A DNA stretch of 64,000 nucleotides, taken from Gnetum montanum (taxonomy: Eukaryota > Streptophyta > Gnetopsida > Gnetales > Gnetaceae). The position numbers and the translations under genes are program-made. Shown here one piece after another: positions 11,641 through 23,670 of the stretch. The stretch lies in NCBI GenBank assembly GCA_015680685.1, contig MNCI01005473.1, forward strand, positions 351,206 through 415,205, written 5' to 3'. The notes beneath the pieces were generated by a model, which searched no databases, was not told where the DNA came from, and worked only from the letters and a program-made list of their open reading frames with translations. The first letter of the stretch is position 1; every line of letters starts with the position of its first letter.

Positions 11641-12065
11641 GAGGACAAGATCTAATTCTAGAAGTCCTCTAATTTATTTACAAATTTCAAAAAATAATTC
11701 ATGCAAAGCTTTAATAGACTCAAGTACTAGGGTGAACTTAATTTCCTAAGAAATATATAAAACTTGGAACCCACCTTCACTTAAAAAATGTAATATCAAG
11801 TTGGAGCTTGTTGATCAATTCATCATCATTCCTTTAGGATTGATGAAGTATATCATAACCACCATCTATGGATGGTCATATCCAGTGAACTTCTTGGTCA
11901 TTCATGTAGAAAACTATAAGGGGGACTTCTCAATTATCATGAAAAGGGCTTAGCTAAGCACAATGGATGCTAAGATAGGAATCACTTACATCTCGTTAAA
12001 TATCTCCAAGGAAAATGAATTTGGAAAGGTCAAGGGAAAGAGGATTCCATGCATCATGTAAAGTG
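11640..12065 (+). pseudogene. Protease of element C
   Basis: Around 11725-12055 the plus strand reads SSTRVNL, then LELVDQFIIIPLGLMKYI, TTIYGWSYPVNFLVIHVENY, then GDFSIIMKRA and STMDAKIGI, ending ISKENEFGKVKGKRIPCIM. This aligns throughout with the protease of element D (61416-60898). The active-site D-S-G triplet is not intact (NSSTRVN). In the family this aspartic protease processes Gag-Pol. Stops at several points. Confidence 0.7.
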
Positions 12066-12379
12066 ACAGAGGGTGCCATCATATGCAGAAAATATGAACT
12101 GTAGAGAGCACATCCATCACAGTATGGAAGAAGTGTGCTAAAAGAATAGATGTTCAAAGGTACCTATACATAGCAACCACAAAACAAAAGAATATCTAGT
12201 GACTGACAACATATGATAACTATAGTTCCACAATGTGCATGAACTAGCAAAAATCCTCATAGTCTCTTATATCAATAAGATGGATGAAATGGATTAGATT
12301 TATAGACAACTCTTTAAAAAAAATAGAAGAAAGAAGAAAAAATATATTAGGAATATTTGGAAATCCTTGATATTTCCAG

Positions 12380-13260
12380 ATAAGAACCTTTAGAATTCAA
12401 ATCTTTACTAACAAATGTGGAATATGTATTTCTTTATAATGGAAAACTAATAATAATTAATGTCCATCTCATTAGAAATATAAAAGGGAAAGTTGCTAAA
12501 GATAGTAAAAAAATGGCCAACAACCTTTGATTGGTCATATGATGAATTGACAGGGATAGATCCACATATATGCTAGCATATGATCTACACAAACTCCATT
12601 ATTAAATTGAAGAGGTAACTACAGAGGAGGTTGAATCCAAAATTGAAGAAAATTGTAAATAATGAAGTTGAAAAGCTTCTCAAAGTAGGATTCATCTATG
12701 TAGTGGTGGATAATGAGTAGGTAAGAACACATTATTATGTTAATGAAAATAGAGCAATGGAGTGTCTATATATGCTTTAGGTCGCTAAACATGGCTACAT
12801 TTAAAGATCAATTTTCATTGCCATTTATGGGACACGTATTGGACATAATTATAGGGCATAGCTATTATAGTTTTCTAGATGGGTACAATGAGTACAACCA
12901 ATATAAATTACTCTAGAAGGCTAGGTCAAAACAACTTTCATAAGTCCCTAGGAGACTTTTGTATATAAGAAGATGTCCTTTGGAATTTGTAATATTTGTA
13001 CAACTTTACAACACTTAATTCTAAGTATCTTTTAGCAGCAAATTAGCACTAGCATGAAAGTATTTATGGATTACTTACCACCTATGGCACTAATTTTTAA
13101 TAAGCATTGGACCATCTTGAAAAGGTACTAAAATGGTATGTAGAGAAAAACGTGTGGCTCAATTGGCAGAAAAGTTCCTTGATGGTCCAGAATGACACTG
13201 TTTTGGGACATAGAATTTTGGGAAAAGGAATCAAGGTGGACCCTAAATAGATAAGATTAA
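12380..13260 (+). pseudogene. Reverse transcriptase of element C
   Basis: A pre-RT segment near 12385 (VEYVFLYNGKLIIINV) leads to RRLNPKLKKIVNNEVEKLLK and VGFIYVV (12620-12700), then the motif VYKKMSFGICN near 12960 (family: VYKKMPFGLCN), MKVFMDYLPPMALIF near 13055, and LNWQKSSLMVQNDTVLGH with KGIKVDPK near 13160-13250. This order is the Ty3/gypsy RT fold. The catalytic FMDD/YxDD box reads FMDY, so the second Asp is lost. There are many stops and at least three frame changes, so the gene is dead. Confidence 0.85.
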
Positions 13261-13269
13261 TTCAAGAAA

Positions 13270-13860
13270 TAATGAGACAATATCAAACTATTAAAGATAT
13301 AAGATCATTTCTTAGCCATACTAGTTACTATAGTTTCATTCAAGACTTCTCTAAAATTTCCAAACCACTAGTCAAGCTTACCAAGAAGAATGTAACCTTT
13401 GAATGAATTAGAAAATGTGAACAAACATTCCTACAACTTAAACAGATGCTCATAGAATCACCCATTCTACATGCTCTTGATTAGTCCAAACCTTTCCACA
13501 TCATGACAAATGCATTCAATTATGCATTGGAAAGGGTACTGATACAAATGAATGATAAAAAAATGCCCATATTATATCCATTATGCAAGTAGGATCATTG
13601 TGGATACATAATTCAATTACACCATCATGGAAAATGAGCTCATGGTGGTGGTATATTCTTTAGAAAAATTTAAGAACTATGTGCTTTAATATTTTATTTT
13701 TGTGCACATTGATCATAGTGTGATCTACTTTCTAATGAACAAGCTAGTAGTAAGCCTCCATGTTATATAGCGATCTTACAAGAGTTTGATCTTACAATGG
13801 TGAACAAAAAGGAAAATCAAGAATGTAGTTGTAGATCATTTGTCTTAATTAAGATAGGAT
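13270..13860 (+). pseudogene. RNase H region of element C
   Basis: After RT the frame reads IRSFLSHTSYYSFIQDFSKI and SKPLVKLTKKNVTF (the connection segment, 13300-13400), then LKQMLIESPILHALD, and FHIMTNAFNYALERVLIQM near 13497, corresponding to the TDASDYAIGAVL motif of gypsy RNase H with the first catalytic Asp changed to Asn. Later pieces near 13740-13850 (ILQEFDLTMVNKKENQEC and VVVDHLS-like) fit the end of the domain. Stops are frequent. Confidence 0.75.
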
Positions 13861-13989
13861 AGTACTGATGATGAAGATTTCTTATCTGACCAATTTCCAC
13901 ATGAACTTCTCTTTGTTAAGAAAACTAAACTCCATGCATCATTGTTCATACATTGGTGAGATGAATTTCTCTCATATCTATTGACATAG

Positions 13990-15190
13990 GAGACTTATAT
14001 TAAATGGGATCATAAGATAAAACAATAGTTTCTTCACTATGTTAAATACTATATGGATATTGAGTCAACCTCTATAAGGTTTATGTCGATGCCTTGGTAC
14101 GATGGTGTATACTTATTGTAGATCAACTAAGAGTCCTCCAAGATGCTCATGAGGATCCTTATGGGGATCACTATGCAAGAACAAGAATGGCCACAAAGAT
14201 CTTGATGGCAAGATATTTTTAGCCAATAATCTTTAGGGATGCTCATAATTTCTCTTGTTCTTACGAGAGGTGCCAATAAGATGGCGAGACAACCACTAGA
14301 ATGCAAGGGTCCCAACAATGGATTTAACCATTGGAATCTTTGGACCTTTAGGGAATTTATTTCATGGGATCCATCACTTCCATGTCCAATATAAATTTAT
14401 ACATTATTTTTTCTTTTGACTATTGTACAAAGTGGATAAAGCTACAACTATTTCTAATTGTACCTCTACCAATGTAGCTTGATTCTTCTAACAATAAGTG
14501 GTAAATAGATTTGCTATGACAAGAGCACTAATTTATAACAATGAAACATATTTCACATGTGCTACATTTTGCAAATTAATGCAATTCTTGAGGATGCAAT
14601 ATAAACTTATAACACCTTATCACCCTCAAGCCAACAATTAAGCAGAGGTAACCAATAGGGAGATCACTTGAATTATAACGTGAACCATCAATAGATATAG
14701 GAAAGATTGGATCACCAAACTCAATGATACCCTTTGGGTATTTTGCTCAACATGGAAACTTCCTATAAGCTACTCTCCCTATGAGTTAGTGTACGAAAAG
14801 TTACCCAAGCTTCTAATTCAAAGTAAACTTTGTACACTTACAATTGCATGTAAACTTTACCTAGAAATTAAGATAGCATAAACGGAATGGCTCATGACAC
14901 TTAGCATGCTAGAAAAAAATCAAAGAGTAGCTCTAATTATGAATGAAGTGCACAAGGCATACAATAAACAACGTCATGATGCATGGATAAGGAAATTCAC
15001 ATTCAAACTATGAGAAAATTTTCTCAATTAGAATCCCATGCATGTACCGTAATGAACTAAGGTTTAGACATTATAGAAAGGAAATTCAACATACCCTTAA
15101 CTTTTCGTTTAGGAGCTATGACAAAAAAACACATGCTAGTCAACTTCCAACAACTAAAATCTCTCATGGACTTTGTGAATCAACCTAGGA
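13990..15190 (+). pseudogene. Integrase of element C
   Basis: The N-terminal zinc-binding part is near 14130-14280: HEDPYGDHY, then TKILMARYF and FSCSYERCQ (HHCC type). Core pieces follow: ATFCKLMQFLRMQYKLITPY then HPQANNQAEVTNREI near 14560-14660, keeping the catalytic Glu context, and KDWITKLNDTLWVF, SPYELVYEKLPKLLIQSK near 14700-14830. The C-terminal part includes NEVHKAYNKQRHDAWI near 14940. This is a Ty3/gypsy integrase, which inserts the cDNA. Numerous stops. Confidence 0.8.
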
Positions 15191-15199
15191 AAGTAGTTT

Positions 15200-16557
15200 A
15201 ATGCTTACATCATGTCACTACGTATTACACTAACATTTTCTAGAACTATTTGAAGGCCTATATTTTAATGTTACTATTTATTGCAATGCTCCTCACATGC
15301 TATTATAATGGATTTGCACCGAGACTGCATAGATTTAAAGTAACCAACCATAACACTAACACCTCTAATCAAGAATAAGCTCACTCCATTTTCTGAATCT
15401 CATTCTTCTAACTTAGTCATGGAAAAGATATCCATATACCATAACATCTTAATGAGGATGAAAGAATATTTTTTTTTCTTTTTTTTGCAACATTCTTTAT
15501 ATGTTTTTTATTTTCTTGATATTTTTGTGATTATTTTATATATTATTCTTTTCTTGTTATTTTTATTTGGTCTCAATTGAAATTTTCAATTTTGTTCCAT
15601 GACTATTGCAAATTTTTGAAATTATTAAATAGGGCTATCAAGGCTATAATTTAATATTTAGACTAATTTTGTCTTTTAGTTATGCTCTCTAATAATAGTC
15701 TATCAACTTTCTGTGGTACTATGTAGTGAGTTCATGAAATCCACTCATTCCATCTATCTCATGTAGAGTTTTAAATCATAAGAACATAAAGGTTCTTTCA
15801 TATTAAAGCTAAAAATAACATATGATCTTGTTACCCAATGAATTAAGAAAAGATTAAGTGAAAATGGAAATAGGTGTAACATTAAGAGTATTTGTTATAA
15901 TCTTTTCTCAACTTTCTTCTTAAGTTCTATTTCTTCTCATAGGTATATCATAACTCCTACTATCAACCATAAAAGGAAGTGTCTCTATATGGTGTGGTTC
16001 TTGGTAAAGAAAAAAAAAGGAAACTTAAAGCATGCCTTGTTGACAATATCTTAAACTACAATCACTAGTTATGGGCCTCGAAGGAGATGTTACTCATGCC
16101 TAAAGGCATCCCACTAACTAAGGTCCTACTTACTTCCTTCTTCTCTTTTCTTATTTTGTTTGAGTGGTGGTTGTCCTTTATGGTTTTTGTTGGCTCATGA
16201 TGGTAGGATAGGGGGAATACATCAATGCAAGATTACTATCATTGGAATAGACTTGGTCTAAGATCAAAGTGGATGGATATCAAATCATCTTAATCATAAA
16301 ATCCACTAAGGACTCCATATAATCATGATGCAAATTTTCCTCTACCATTCTCTTTCTATCATTCTCATACTCCATTTCTCTCACCTGACTATCTCATACC
16401 ATGATCAGTTGATATTTTTATTTTATAGTTTGCATAATTTTAAGACAATCCCTCACATGGGTATCGTGTTTAACTTGAATAATCAATCATCATTTGAGTT
16501 GCCTATGGACTCCTTGTGATGAGGTTATGCAAGAGCATATTATGCATAAGCCTACTT
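15200..16557 (+). other. Spacer of element C between pol and the ORF2 promoter
   Basis: Mostly non-coding. At 15415-15430 it contains GTCATGGAAAAGATATCC, the counterpart of the internal purine motif GTTATGGGGGATATCC of A and B and of the D version; a T-rich tract follows (15470-15560) as in A and D. The end of the spacer (16300-16557) is alignable with the spacers of A and B. No ORF with family support. Confidence 0.6.
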
Positions 16558-16960
16558 TGGGAAGAACCCACTTGCATATCTTTTGGTTTACTTCAAGTAT
16601 AACCCCCTAACCATGGATCTTAGTGTGATCTCGATCATCTTGATAGCTTGCATAATCCAATTTTTCTCTACCTTAGCATCAAGAACATCCTCTCATTACT
16701 CATTCCATATGATCTAATTGCTCTAATTTTTTGAACCTTACCCTCAATTATGTTACCATGATTTCCTAGCCTTTTAAGCTCCCATTTTGCTATTATTTCA
16801 GCCCCAAACTTATTTAAAATTTCCTCAATATCTTAAGTGGAAAAATAGGTACTAATAGTAGCATTGATGTAGCTAGAGTAGTCAACATAGTCCCATCAAC
16901 GTAGCTAGGCTAGTCAATGTAGCCCAATCGATGTGGCCTAAAACTCCTTTAAATATGCAT
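16558..16960 (+). promoter_or_regulatory. Internal promoter of ORF2, element C
   Basis: The conserved box GGAAGAACCCACTTGCATA (16559-16577) is followed about 370 bases later by a TATA-like CTTTAAATAT (16948-16957). Directly upstream of it, 16864-16940 holds tandem short repeats of the type ATCAACGTAGCTAGGCTAGTC (four imperfect copies, alternating GATGTAGCTAG, CAACATAGTC, CAACGTAGC, CAATGTAGC, CGATGTGGCC). The layout equals that of A, B and D although the repeat motif differs. No transcript evidence is available. Confidence 0.55.
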
Positions 16961-17420
16961 GATACTTAGCTCATTTTTCACATTTTATTCCAAACACAAA
17001 AGTTTTGCAATTTTCCAAAGCCCAGAACCTTCCAAGAGCCATAACTTGCCAACTACTTAACCATTTTTACCCATGCTTCAATCCTTAAGCTACTAGAGAT
17101 ACACTTTACATTGTGGAAGCATCAAGAACTATGTTTTTATAGAAAATTTTCCTAAAACTTTTTTAACATCCCATGAATAATATATTAAAATAATATTAAA
17201 TTAATAATCATAAGAGTTAATATCAATACTTAACCTCTGGCTAAACATAAATAAAATAATAATAAAATAATATCTTACATTTGTGATCAATAAATAAGAA
17301 CTTAATACTAAAATATAAAATTTTGCCAAATATACTTAACCAGGTTAAACCAAGAAAGGTATTTGAATAAAATAAAATAATACTCAAATGACTAACCTTG
17401 GGTTATGTTTGTGATCTTAG

Positions 17421-20210
17421 ATGACACCTAAATAAGCATCATAGGTAGGAGGAGCATCACGGCCCAGGGAGAAATGACCACATAGTGGAATGGGACAACA
17501 AGAATAACAAAAAAAACTACAATAACTCTAAGAGAAAGTAGCTAGGGCCACCCATGCTACTAGGCCCTTGCATGAGGAGCTTAAGGTGGAATCTATCTGT
17601 CAAATTTCCATAGCTAAAACAAGGCAATCTAGGGAGGATGAGGTCCCAAGACCACAATCCAATGTTGAGGTTATGCTTACAAAGAATTGTTTGGAAAAGG
17701 TTTGCACTAAAGAAATTCAAAGTTTCATCCTAAAAGAATTAAATTTTAGACCTTTGATAGAGCTTTCACCAAGGAAAGTAAGAACATAACTACAAGGGTC
17801 TTCACTATGATCCATTCTCTTCAGTAGTGGAGAATGGTATATGGAGGAAACTTATCTCTTTTGGAACAACTGACAAGGGGATGTGACTGTTAAAATCAAA
17901 GAGATCACCATCTTCAGATTATCCAACATTGAGGCAAATCTGACAAAGATAACTACTCAGGTGGACCTAGAAGCCAAAAAAGAGTGGGTCTAGCAATGCG
18001 AAGTGGATCATAAGAAATATGATGTTCTAACTAAGGTGGAGCAAGCCTATTTTAAGATTGTAGTCTATCAATTAATTCCAATGGTAAGGCCAAGCAAGGT
18101 AACTACCTTCTTTGCTAGGGCATGCATGGCTCGAAGCAAAAGGTTTCCAATCAACCTACCCTAGCTCATCTTTCTTAAAATAGAGAAGCATTTCAAGGAA
18201 AATGAGAATGGCAGGAAGACACTTCCCTTTCCATGCCTCATTAGGAAACTTTGTAAAAGGAGAAATATATGATTCACAAAGCTACTACCACATCATGGTA
18301 GGAAATGATGAAAGGGAAAGTACCTACCAAGCTTCAAGGAGAAGAACAAGAATCACAACCACCACATGTAGCACCAAAGATAACACCAAAAATGTTGGTA
18401 GCTGTAAAGAATCTAAGAAAACATAGAGAGTAGAAATTGCAATAACAAAATGCCTTTAGATATTGTGGAGAATCTTCAGTATACAGACCATCCATGAGTT
18501 ACCTAGTTGAGGTTACAAGAATTCATCAGCTAGTTGGATGATAAGATGATCCTATTGTTCTTTTCACAAAGAAACCAAACATCCATTTGCTCTAATTCTA
18601 GTGCTAAAGAAGTTACTATATCCATGCCAAGGTAAGAATTCCCTAAAATTTTCAAGAATATACCAACATTCTCTAAAATATTGGAAGTAGGTGAGGAAGA
18701 AACGGTTCTAGTTATGCCATACAAGGATTAAGAGACACCAATAGAGGTGGTGGTAGATCAAATTAGAGAAGCTCTACACTCTCTTGTGATATTTTTCCTT
18801 GATGTCACTACCATGGAAAATGTACAAGCATTAGCAGGAGTAGGAACCTAAAGGATGGATGCAACCTAGCACGAAGAAATGTTATAGTGATTGGTGGAAG
18901 CTGGGTAACCAATTTAGGAGATCTTCCAAAAGATATTTCAACTATCCATTCATAATTGCTAGAGAAAAGGGAAAAGTTACTAATGAAAAACGTGCAACTT
19001 AAGGAGGACACAGTTAGCAAGTAATAGTTGGCTTTTGTAGTTGCAAAACTTGGAGCCCACTTGTTGGATACTATCATTCTCAGGCCAAAGCTCCTAGAGA
19101 TATAGCTTTCCAATAAATTTAGCGTAAATGGAAAGAGGCCAATAATGTTAAATATATGGTAATTTTTGATGTGTCACTATTGAAGGTAATGATGAATTCC
19201 TCTAGTCATGACCTTGAAAAAATTTATAAGGAAAATCTGGTACTAACTCAAGACAATCATCGCTTACGGAATGCTGAACAATAGAAGGACCAAATAGTTG
19301 AATACATTTTCCAATAACATGGGAAGTGTTCCAAGGTAAACCTTGATTTGAGAAGGTTGGCCATAAAAAATAAGAATATATTAATGAAGGAGATTTATGC
19401 CCTTTGTCAAAAGACTACAATTTTGGTTACCACATGCAAGAATAAGGCCTCAAGTAGAAATGAATCAAAAACTACAAGGACTAGGTAAAGATGCTTAATA
19501 AAATTAATGAAAAGGAGATTAAATTGGTATAGGTGAAGGTAAATGAAGCCTTACAAAAAATCCAACAAAGAGATGATATGTGTTAGCTCATCTTTGATGA
19601 TCTCAACACATACAACTAGGTAGAGATTTGCCTAAAAGAGTTACAGATCAAGAAGATGAATGAATATATGAAGCTTGCTAACTTCCAATATGCAGACTTG
19701 ATAATGTTGATAGAAAAGATGTCCATATTAGAGTTAGAAAAGTAGGTGGTCAACTCTTATCTTCTCTATGAGACATTGTTCAAACTTTACAAAGAGAACA
19801 ATCAAACGTTAAAAGTGGCCAATGTGGAGCTTAAGGTTCTCAAAAGCAGATTCACCAATCAAAGATCTATTGGTAAGAACCTGGCTAGAATAATAAGTGA
19901 CTACTATGAGCTATATAACCTTATTCATACATTTGATGTCAAATGTAAATAATTTGTAATTTGGTTTGTTAATATGAAGGAGATGTTCCCTACACTACCG
20001 TGCACATGGAATATTCTAGCACTAGGTCATCTAGGTGAAGTAGCCTAGACCATTCATGATCCATGGGGCAAGAATCAAAATATGAAGGTACTTCTAAATG
20101 CATTTCAACTCTAAAAAAACATAGTAGAGTAGCCTAAGTCTCTAATAGAGCAAGGATGTGATGAAGGATCCTCCATGCCACAAGAGCCTTCACCTCCAGG
20201 CATAGTGTGA
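17421..20210 (+). pseudogene. ORF2 of element C: env-position coiled-coil protein
   Basis: The ATG at 17421 directly follows TTGTGATCTTAG, a 3' splice site, and is in frame with the open stretch 17568-17789 (LHEELKVESICQISIAK, then LTKNCLEKV and LKELNFRPLIELSP). Next come SSGEWYMEETYLFWNN (about 17830), TKVEQAYFKIVVYQL, SKVTTFFARACMA and LPFPCLIRKLCK (about 18240). A middle domain near 18690 reads EVGEEETVLVM, and a long region of E/K/L/Q-rich heptads runs 18930-19950. The end reads MFPTLPCTWNILALGHLGE and stops at 20210. The same domain order occurs in D, A and B. There are about 900 codons with many stops. The function is unknown. Confidence 0.75.
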
Positions 20211-20423
20211 AAACTTCATCTTGTCTCTATCCATCCAACAAACACTTGATAATTTTTTCCAAGTAGTATCTAGTCTCTTTGTAAATTATACTAATTTTGT
20301 AACCATGTAAAATGACACTCAAAAGATTTTTATTTATTAGAGTCAGTTAATTAGTTTCATACTTTTTCAAATTTGTAAAAAAATTGATCCAATTTTGTTC
20401 ACTCAAGGATGAGTTTTCAATTA

Positions 20424-20435
20424 GTTGTGGGGGTA
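20424..20435 (+). promoter_or_regulatory. Polypurine tract of element C
   Basis: AGTTGTGGGGGTA directly precedes the 3' LTR; the equivalent in A and B is AGTCATGGGGGTA. It primes plus-strand DNA synthesis in active elements. Confidence 0.75.
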
Positions 20436-21494
20436 TGATGAAGTGTCAATAAGTTAACTGTGTCAATGCATACCTATCCCCAATATTGCATCTCAAATGT
20501 ATTAGTGCATGTGCCTCAACATTGATCCTCCCAAAGCTAATATAAGTACACATACTAGCTATATCTATGACACCATTGATCAATTTCTTAGCCAAACTCT
20601 TGTAGTTTTCTCCTGTGGAACTTAGTGAAATTTTTCTTTGAGTGCCTACAAGATTGACTAAATTGATTGTATGAAATTTTATTCTAGTGCAATATGTACC
20701 TCAACATAGTTGCATGAATAGAAATAAAATCAAGATTTATTCTCTCCATTGTAGCACCTAAATTAGTTTAAGTTTACTTTCAAGAATTCTACTTTAAATG
20801 CAATTATTTTCTTATTAAGTAGTAAATACTAAAGTAATGTGTACACATGATCTAGTAAAATTCCAATTATTAAATGCTATTATTTTATTAAATGTAGGAA
20901 TTTGACTAGATCATGTGTACTAAAGTAATATGTACACATGATCTAGTCAAATTCCAATTTACTAAGCATTCTACTTTAAATGCAATTATTTTCTAATCAA
21001 GCATTTTCTTATCAAGCATTTAATATTCTAATTCATAAGTAATGTGAGTACAAACACTTGAAACATAATATATTAAAGCTTGGTAATCCTGGTAGTGAAT
21101 ACTTAGTACACTTAGTAGTAAATACTTGGTAATCCAATAGTGTTGATATACATTCAAGATGTGTACAGAAAGTGTGAACAGATGCTTCACATTTAGGATA
21201 GTTTAGTTATTAATTAATAAAGTTAAATATTAAAACCCTTCCTTTATTTAATCAATTATAGATAAAGAAAATTATAAAAATTATAAAAATAAGATATCTT
21301 ACACCTCATTGACACTTAGCCATATGAATAAAGTTAACACAAGTGATGATTAGAAAGATAATTAGTAATAATATGTTTTACTATCTAATGACATATGACA
21401 CTTAAGTAGAAGAAGTCCATGGAATTTGACTAGATCATGTGTACATGCTTGTAATTCATATGATTGGGCATAGGGAATGCCCTTTGCTCATCAC
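20436..21494 (+). repeat. 3' LTR of element C
   Basis: 1059 bases from TGATGAAGTGTC to GCTCATCA. A TATA-like CTAATATAAGTAC lies about 100 bases from the start. The LTR is about 170-200 bases longer than its relatives because of the local duplication at 20790-21005. The 5-base target duplication cannot be checked because the left end of the element is lost. Confidence 0.8.
20827..20957. repeat. Direct plus inverted repeat inside the LTR of C
   Basis: The segment GTACACATGATCTAGT(A/C)AAATTCCAAT occurs at about 20841-20866 and again at 20932-20957; between them, 20897-20920 carries its inverted copy (GGAATTTGACTAGATCATG and GTAC). A third sense copy of the inverted form lies in U5 at 21421-21443. 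The two outer copies are flanked by a duplicated CTACTTTAAATGCAATTATT. Confidence 0.8.
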
Positions 21495-22677
21495 CTAATA
21501 TATAGTTAGAAGCATCCATGATAATGTGAAAAGGTCTTGACTAATCTAAAGCTCTTAAGATTATAGTCTTGATTAACTTTTATTTTAACTCTTGAATGTC
21601 TTTTTACACTCTTCTAATCAAACAAATGGTGCATCTTTATTCGTTAGTTCTATAAGCAATTTTCCTACCTTTAAAAAGCTCTTAATGAATCTTCTGTAGT
21701 ATCCTATATGACCAATAAATGATCTAACATCTTCAACTATTTGTGGTCTCTAGGTGATGTTCTAGATGACTCTTATTTTATCAATACCTACCTTTATTTC
21801 TTTTTGCAAGATTTTTTGTCCTTGAATTATTCCTTCTTGGACCATTAAATGACTATTTTTCTAATTGAGCTTCCAATTTATTCCTACACATCTTTTTAAA
21901 ACCTACTTTAATCGATCCAAGACTTCCTTGAAGTTAATTCCATAAGTAGAAAAATCATTCATAAATACTTCAACTTCATTACCAGTTTATTTTTGAAATA
22001 TACTAAGGATAAGTCTTTGGAATATTGCAAGAGCATTAGATAGACCAAAAAACCATTTTTCTATATGCAAAATTACTCTATTAGCTAGTGAATGTAGTCT
22101 TATCTTGATATTTTGATGTAATACAAATTTGATTGTATTTATTGTATCCATCTAGAAAACTATAATACTAACACCTTGTAATAGTATCCAAGATTTGATC
22201 AAAAAACAACAAAAGAAAATGGTCTTTGAAGGTTTCCACATTTAACAATCGAAAGTTTATGTAGATCCTTTACTTGTCATATTTCTTCAAAATGATTACT
22301 AATGAGTTGATCCATTCACTATCTGTGCTTGGGTAAATGAACCTTACCTTTAGTAGTTTTTCCAATACCTACTTGACCACCTCTTTAAGATTTGTGTTTA
22401 ACCTTTAGTGAGGTTGATGATTGAATTTATGTAGATGTGATGTTAGCAAATACATCAATATATGCTAGTAATATTATCATAATACCATGTAAATGTTATT
22501 GGTCATATGTTTATTATTTTAGCTAATCTTCATTTATGTTTTGCATTTAAATTGACATTAAGAATGATCATTTTTTCATTATTTGGAAAAACATATTCTA
22601 TATACCTAGTAATATCTTGAGTTCTAAGGGTAATAGCTCAATTTTATTAAGAATTTCTAGCTTTTCCTATTCAATAT
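21495..22677 (-). pseudogene. RT and RNase H fragment of element H
   Basis: Read right to left: a pre-RT segment (IELLPLELKILLGI at 22640-22600), then RFIYPSTDSEWINSLVIILK (about 22350), FGLSNALAIFQRLILSIF (about 22030), VEVFMNDFSTYGINFKE (about 21960), HLMVQEGIIQGQKI, DVRSFIGHIGYYRRFI (about 21720) and finally IILRALD, PFHIIMDASNYILG at 21495. This is a Ty3/gypsy RT with the start of RNase H. The catalytic box reads FMND, with the first Asp lost. The fragment ends exactly where the LTR of C begins (21494) and where the LTR of A begins (22678), so both insertions cut it. Confidence 0.85.
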
Positions 22678-23538
22678 TGATGAATCATGATTTTTCAGGC
22701 TTTGATATCAGATCCGCGATATCGGGTATGCGATATTGCGACCTAAATAACGATATCGGATACACGATATCATGATTCCTGTGGGAGCCTATAAATACAA
22801 ATTTGGATGCATGGGAGAAAAGGGGGAGTGAGTCAGTTAGTGTAGAGTCTTTTTGTCATTCTTTAGTTAATTTCAATTCTTTTCCTAGTGCATGCCTGTA
22901 GTGTGATGATTGTAATTGTCTGGAACCTTTATTCAAGTGTGATGTAGTTGGACATGTACATGACCAACAATAAAGATCGAGATTACTTCATCATTGCAGC
23001 ATTCACTTAGTTTTAATTGTTCAATTGTTATTCTTGTTTATTATTTTCTTAATTAATATCTATTTACCATCATTTATTATTCCTATTGTTAAATTTAGAA
23101 TGAGTATGAATTAATCACTAACATTTAAGTGTAACTACTTGGTAACCCCATGGCATATGTAGGAGCACTCAAGTAATATACGCTTGGTAATCCTAGAAGT
23201 AGCACATAAGGTCCAATATATGCACGGATGATTAAGGGACAGATGCTCATCATACCTAGGCTAGTTTAGATTTTTCTTCTCATTGCCTACTAGGTTAAAA
23301 CAAGATTATTTTCCATTGTCTCTATGAGTAGCACTAGTTTAGGATCACATCATACACCTCACTCTAGACTAAACCATACGTGACAAAGAAAATACTAGTC
23401 TAGATGGGAAGATAGTGAACTATGATCAACGTGTAACTATCTAGATACCACAACTAGTCCATCTACATAGTTCGACTAGATTATGCGTACATGCTTGTAT
23501 TCGTATGGTTGAGTGTAGGGATACCTAGTCACTCATCA
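22678..23538 (+). repeat. 5' LTR of element A
   Basis: Begins TGATGAATCATG, ends GTCACTCATCA and abuts the PBS. It contains a U3 repeat array and TATA box (22700-22798), then blocks shared with the 3' LTR and, inverted, with B: AGATCGAGATTAC, TTTAAGTGTAACTA, CATACACCTCACTCTAG and GACTAGATTATGCGTAC. Confidence 0.85.
22700..22798 (+). promoter_or_regulatory. U3 promoter of element A: palindrome array and TATA box
   Basis: Five imperfect copies of a GATATC/CGATATCG-type palindrome (GATATCAG, GCGATATCGGG, GCGATATTGCG, ACGATATCGG, ACGATATCATG) lie 25-90 bases upstream of CCTATAAATAC (22789-22799). The 3' LTR has the same layout (30680-30758). Confidence 0.7.
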
Positions 23539-23557
23539 TTGGTGCCATTACTAGGGA
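23539..23557 (+). promoter_or_regulatory. Primer binding site of element A (tRNA-Asp type)
   Basis: TTGGTGCCATTACTAGGGA directly after the LTR. It differs by three transitions from the intact copy in B, which is complementary to the tRNA-Asp 3' end as used by Athila- and Tat-type plant elements. Confidence 0.75.
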
Positions 23558-23670
23558 TGGTGCTAGTTATCTAGATTAGTTACATCATCCAAGATTGTTG
23601 TTATGAAGCCTTGATGATATATCTTTTAAAAAGAAGTAATTGCAAATAAATCACAGACAAATTCACAACA

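Larger units (their letters stand above)
8780..21494 (+). mobile_element. Element C: Ty3/gypsy retrotransposon with pol and a 3' ORF2
   Basis: Order along the plus strand: truncated 5' LTR, tRNA-Asp PBS, gag, linker, protease, RT, RNase H, integrase, conserved spacer, internal promoter, ORF2, PPT, 3' LTR. It is about 12.7 kb and is the only copy here with a recognisable full pol. All frames carry many stops. Its gag, protease and ORF2 are closest to those of element D; its LTR is closest to that of element E. The 3' LTR end cuts into RNase H of element H, so C inserted into H. Confidence 0.8.

Noticed and set aside
16325-16519. 64-residue hydrophobic ORF as a membrane protein
   Set aside because: It lies in the spacer of element C, which is non-coding in A, B and D, and its composition follows from T-rich DNA.
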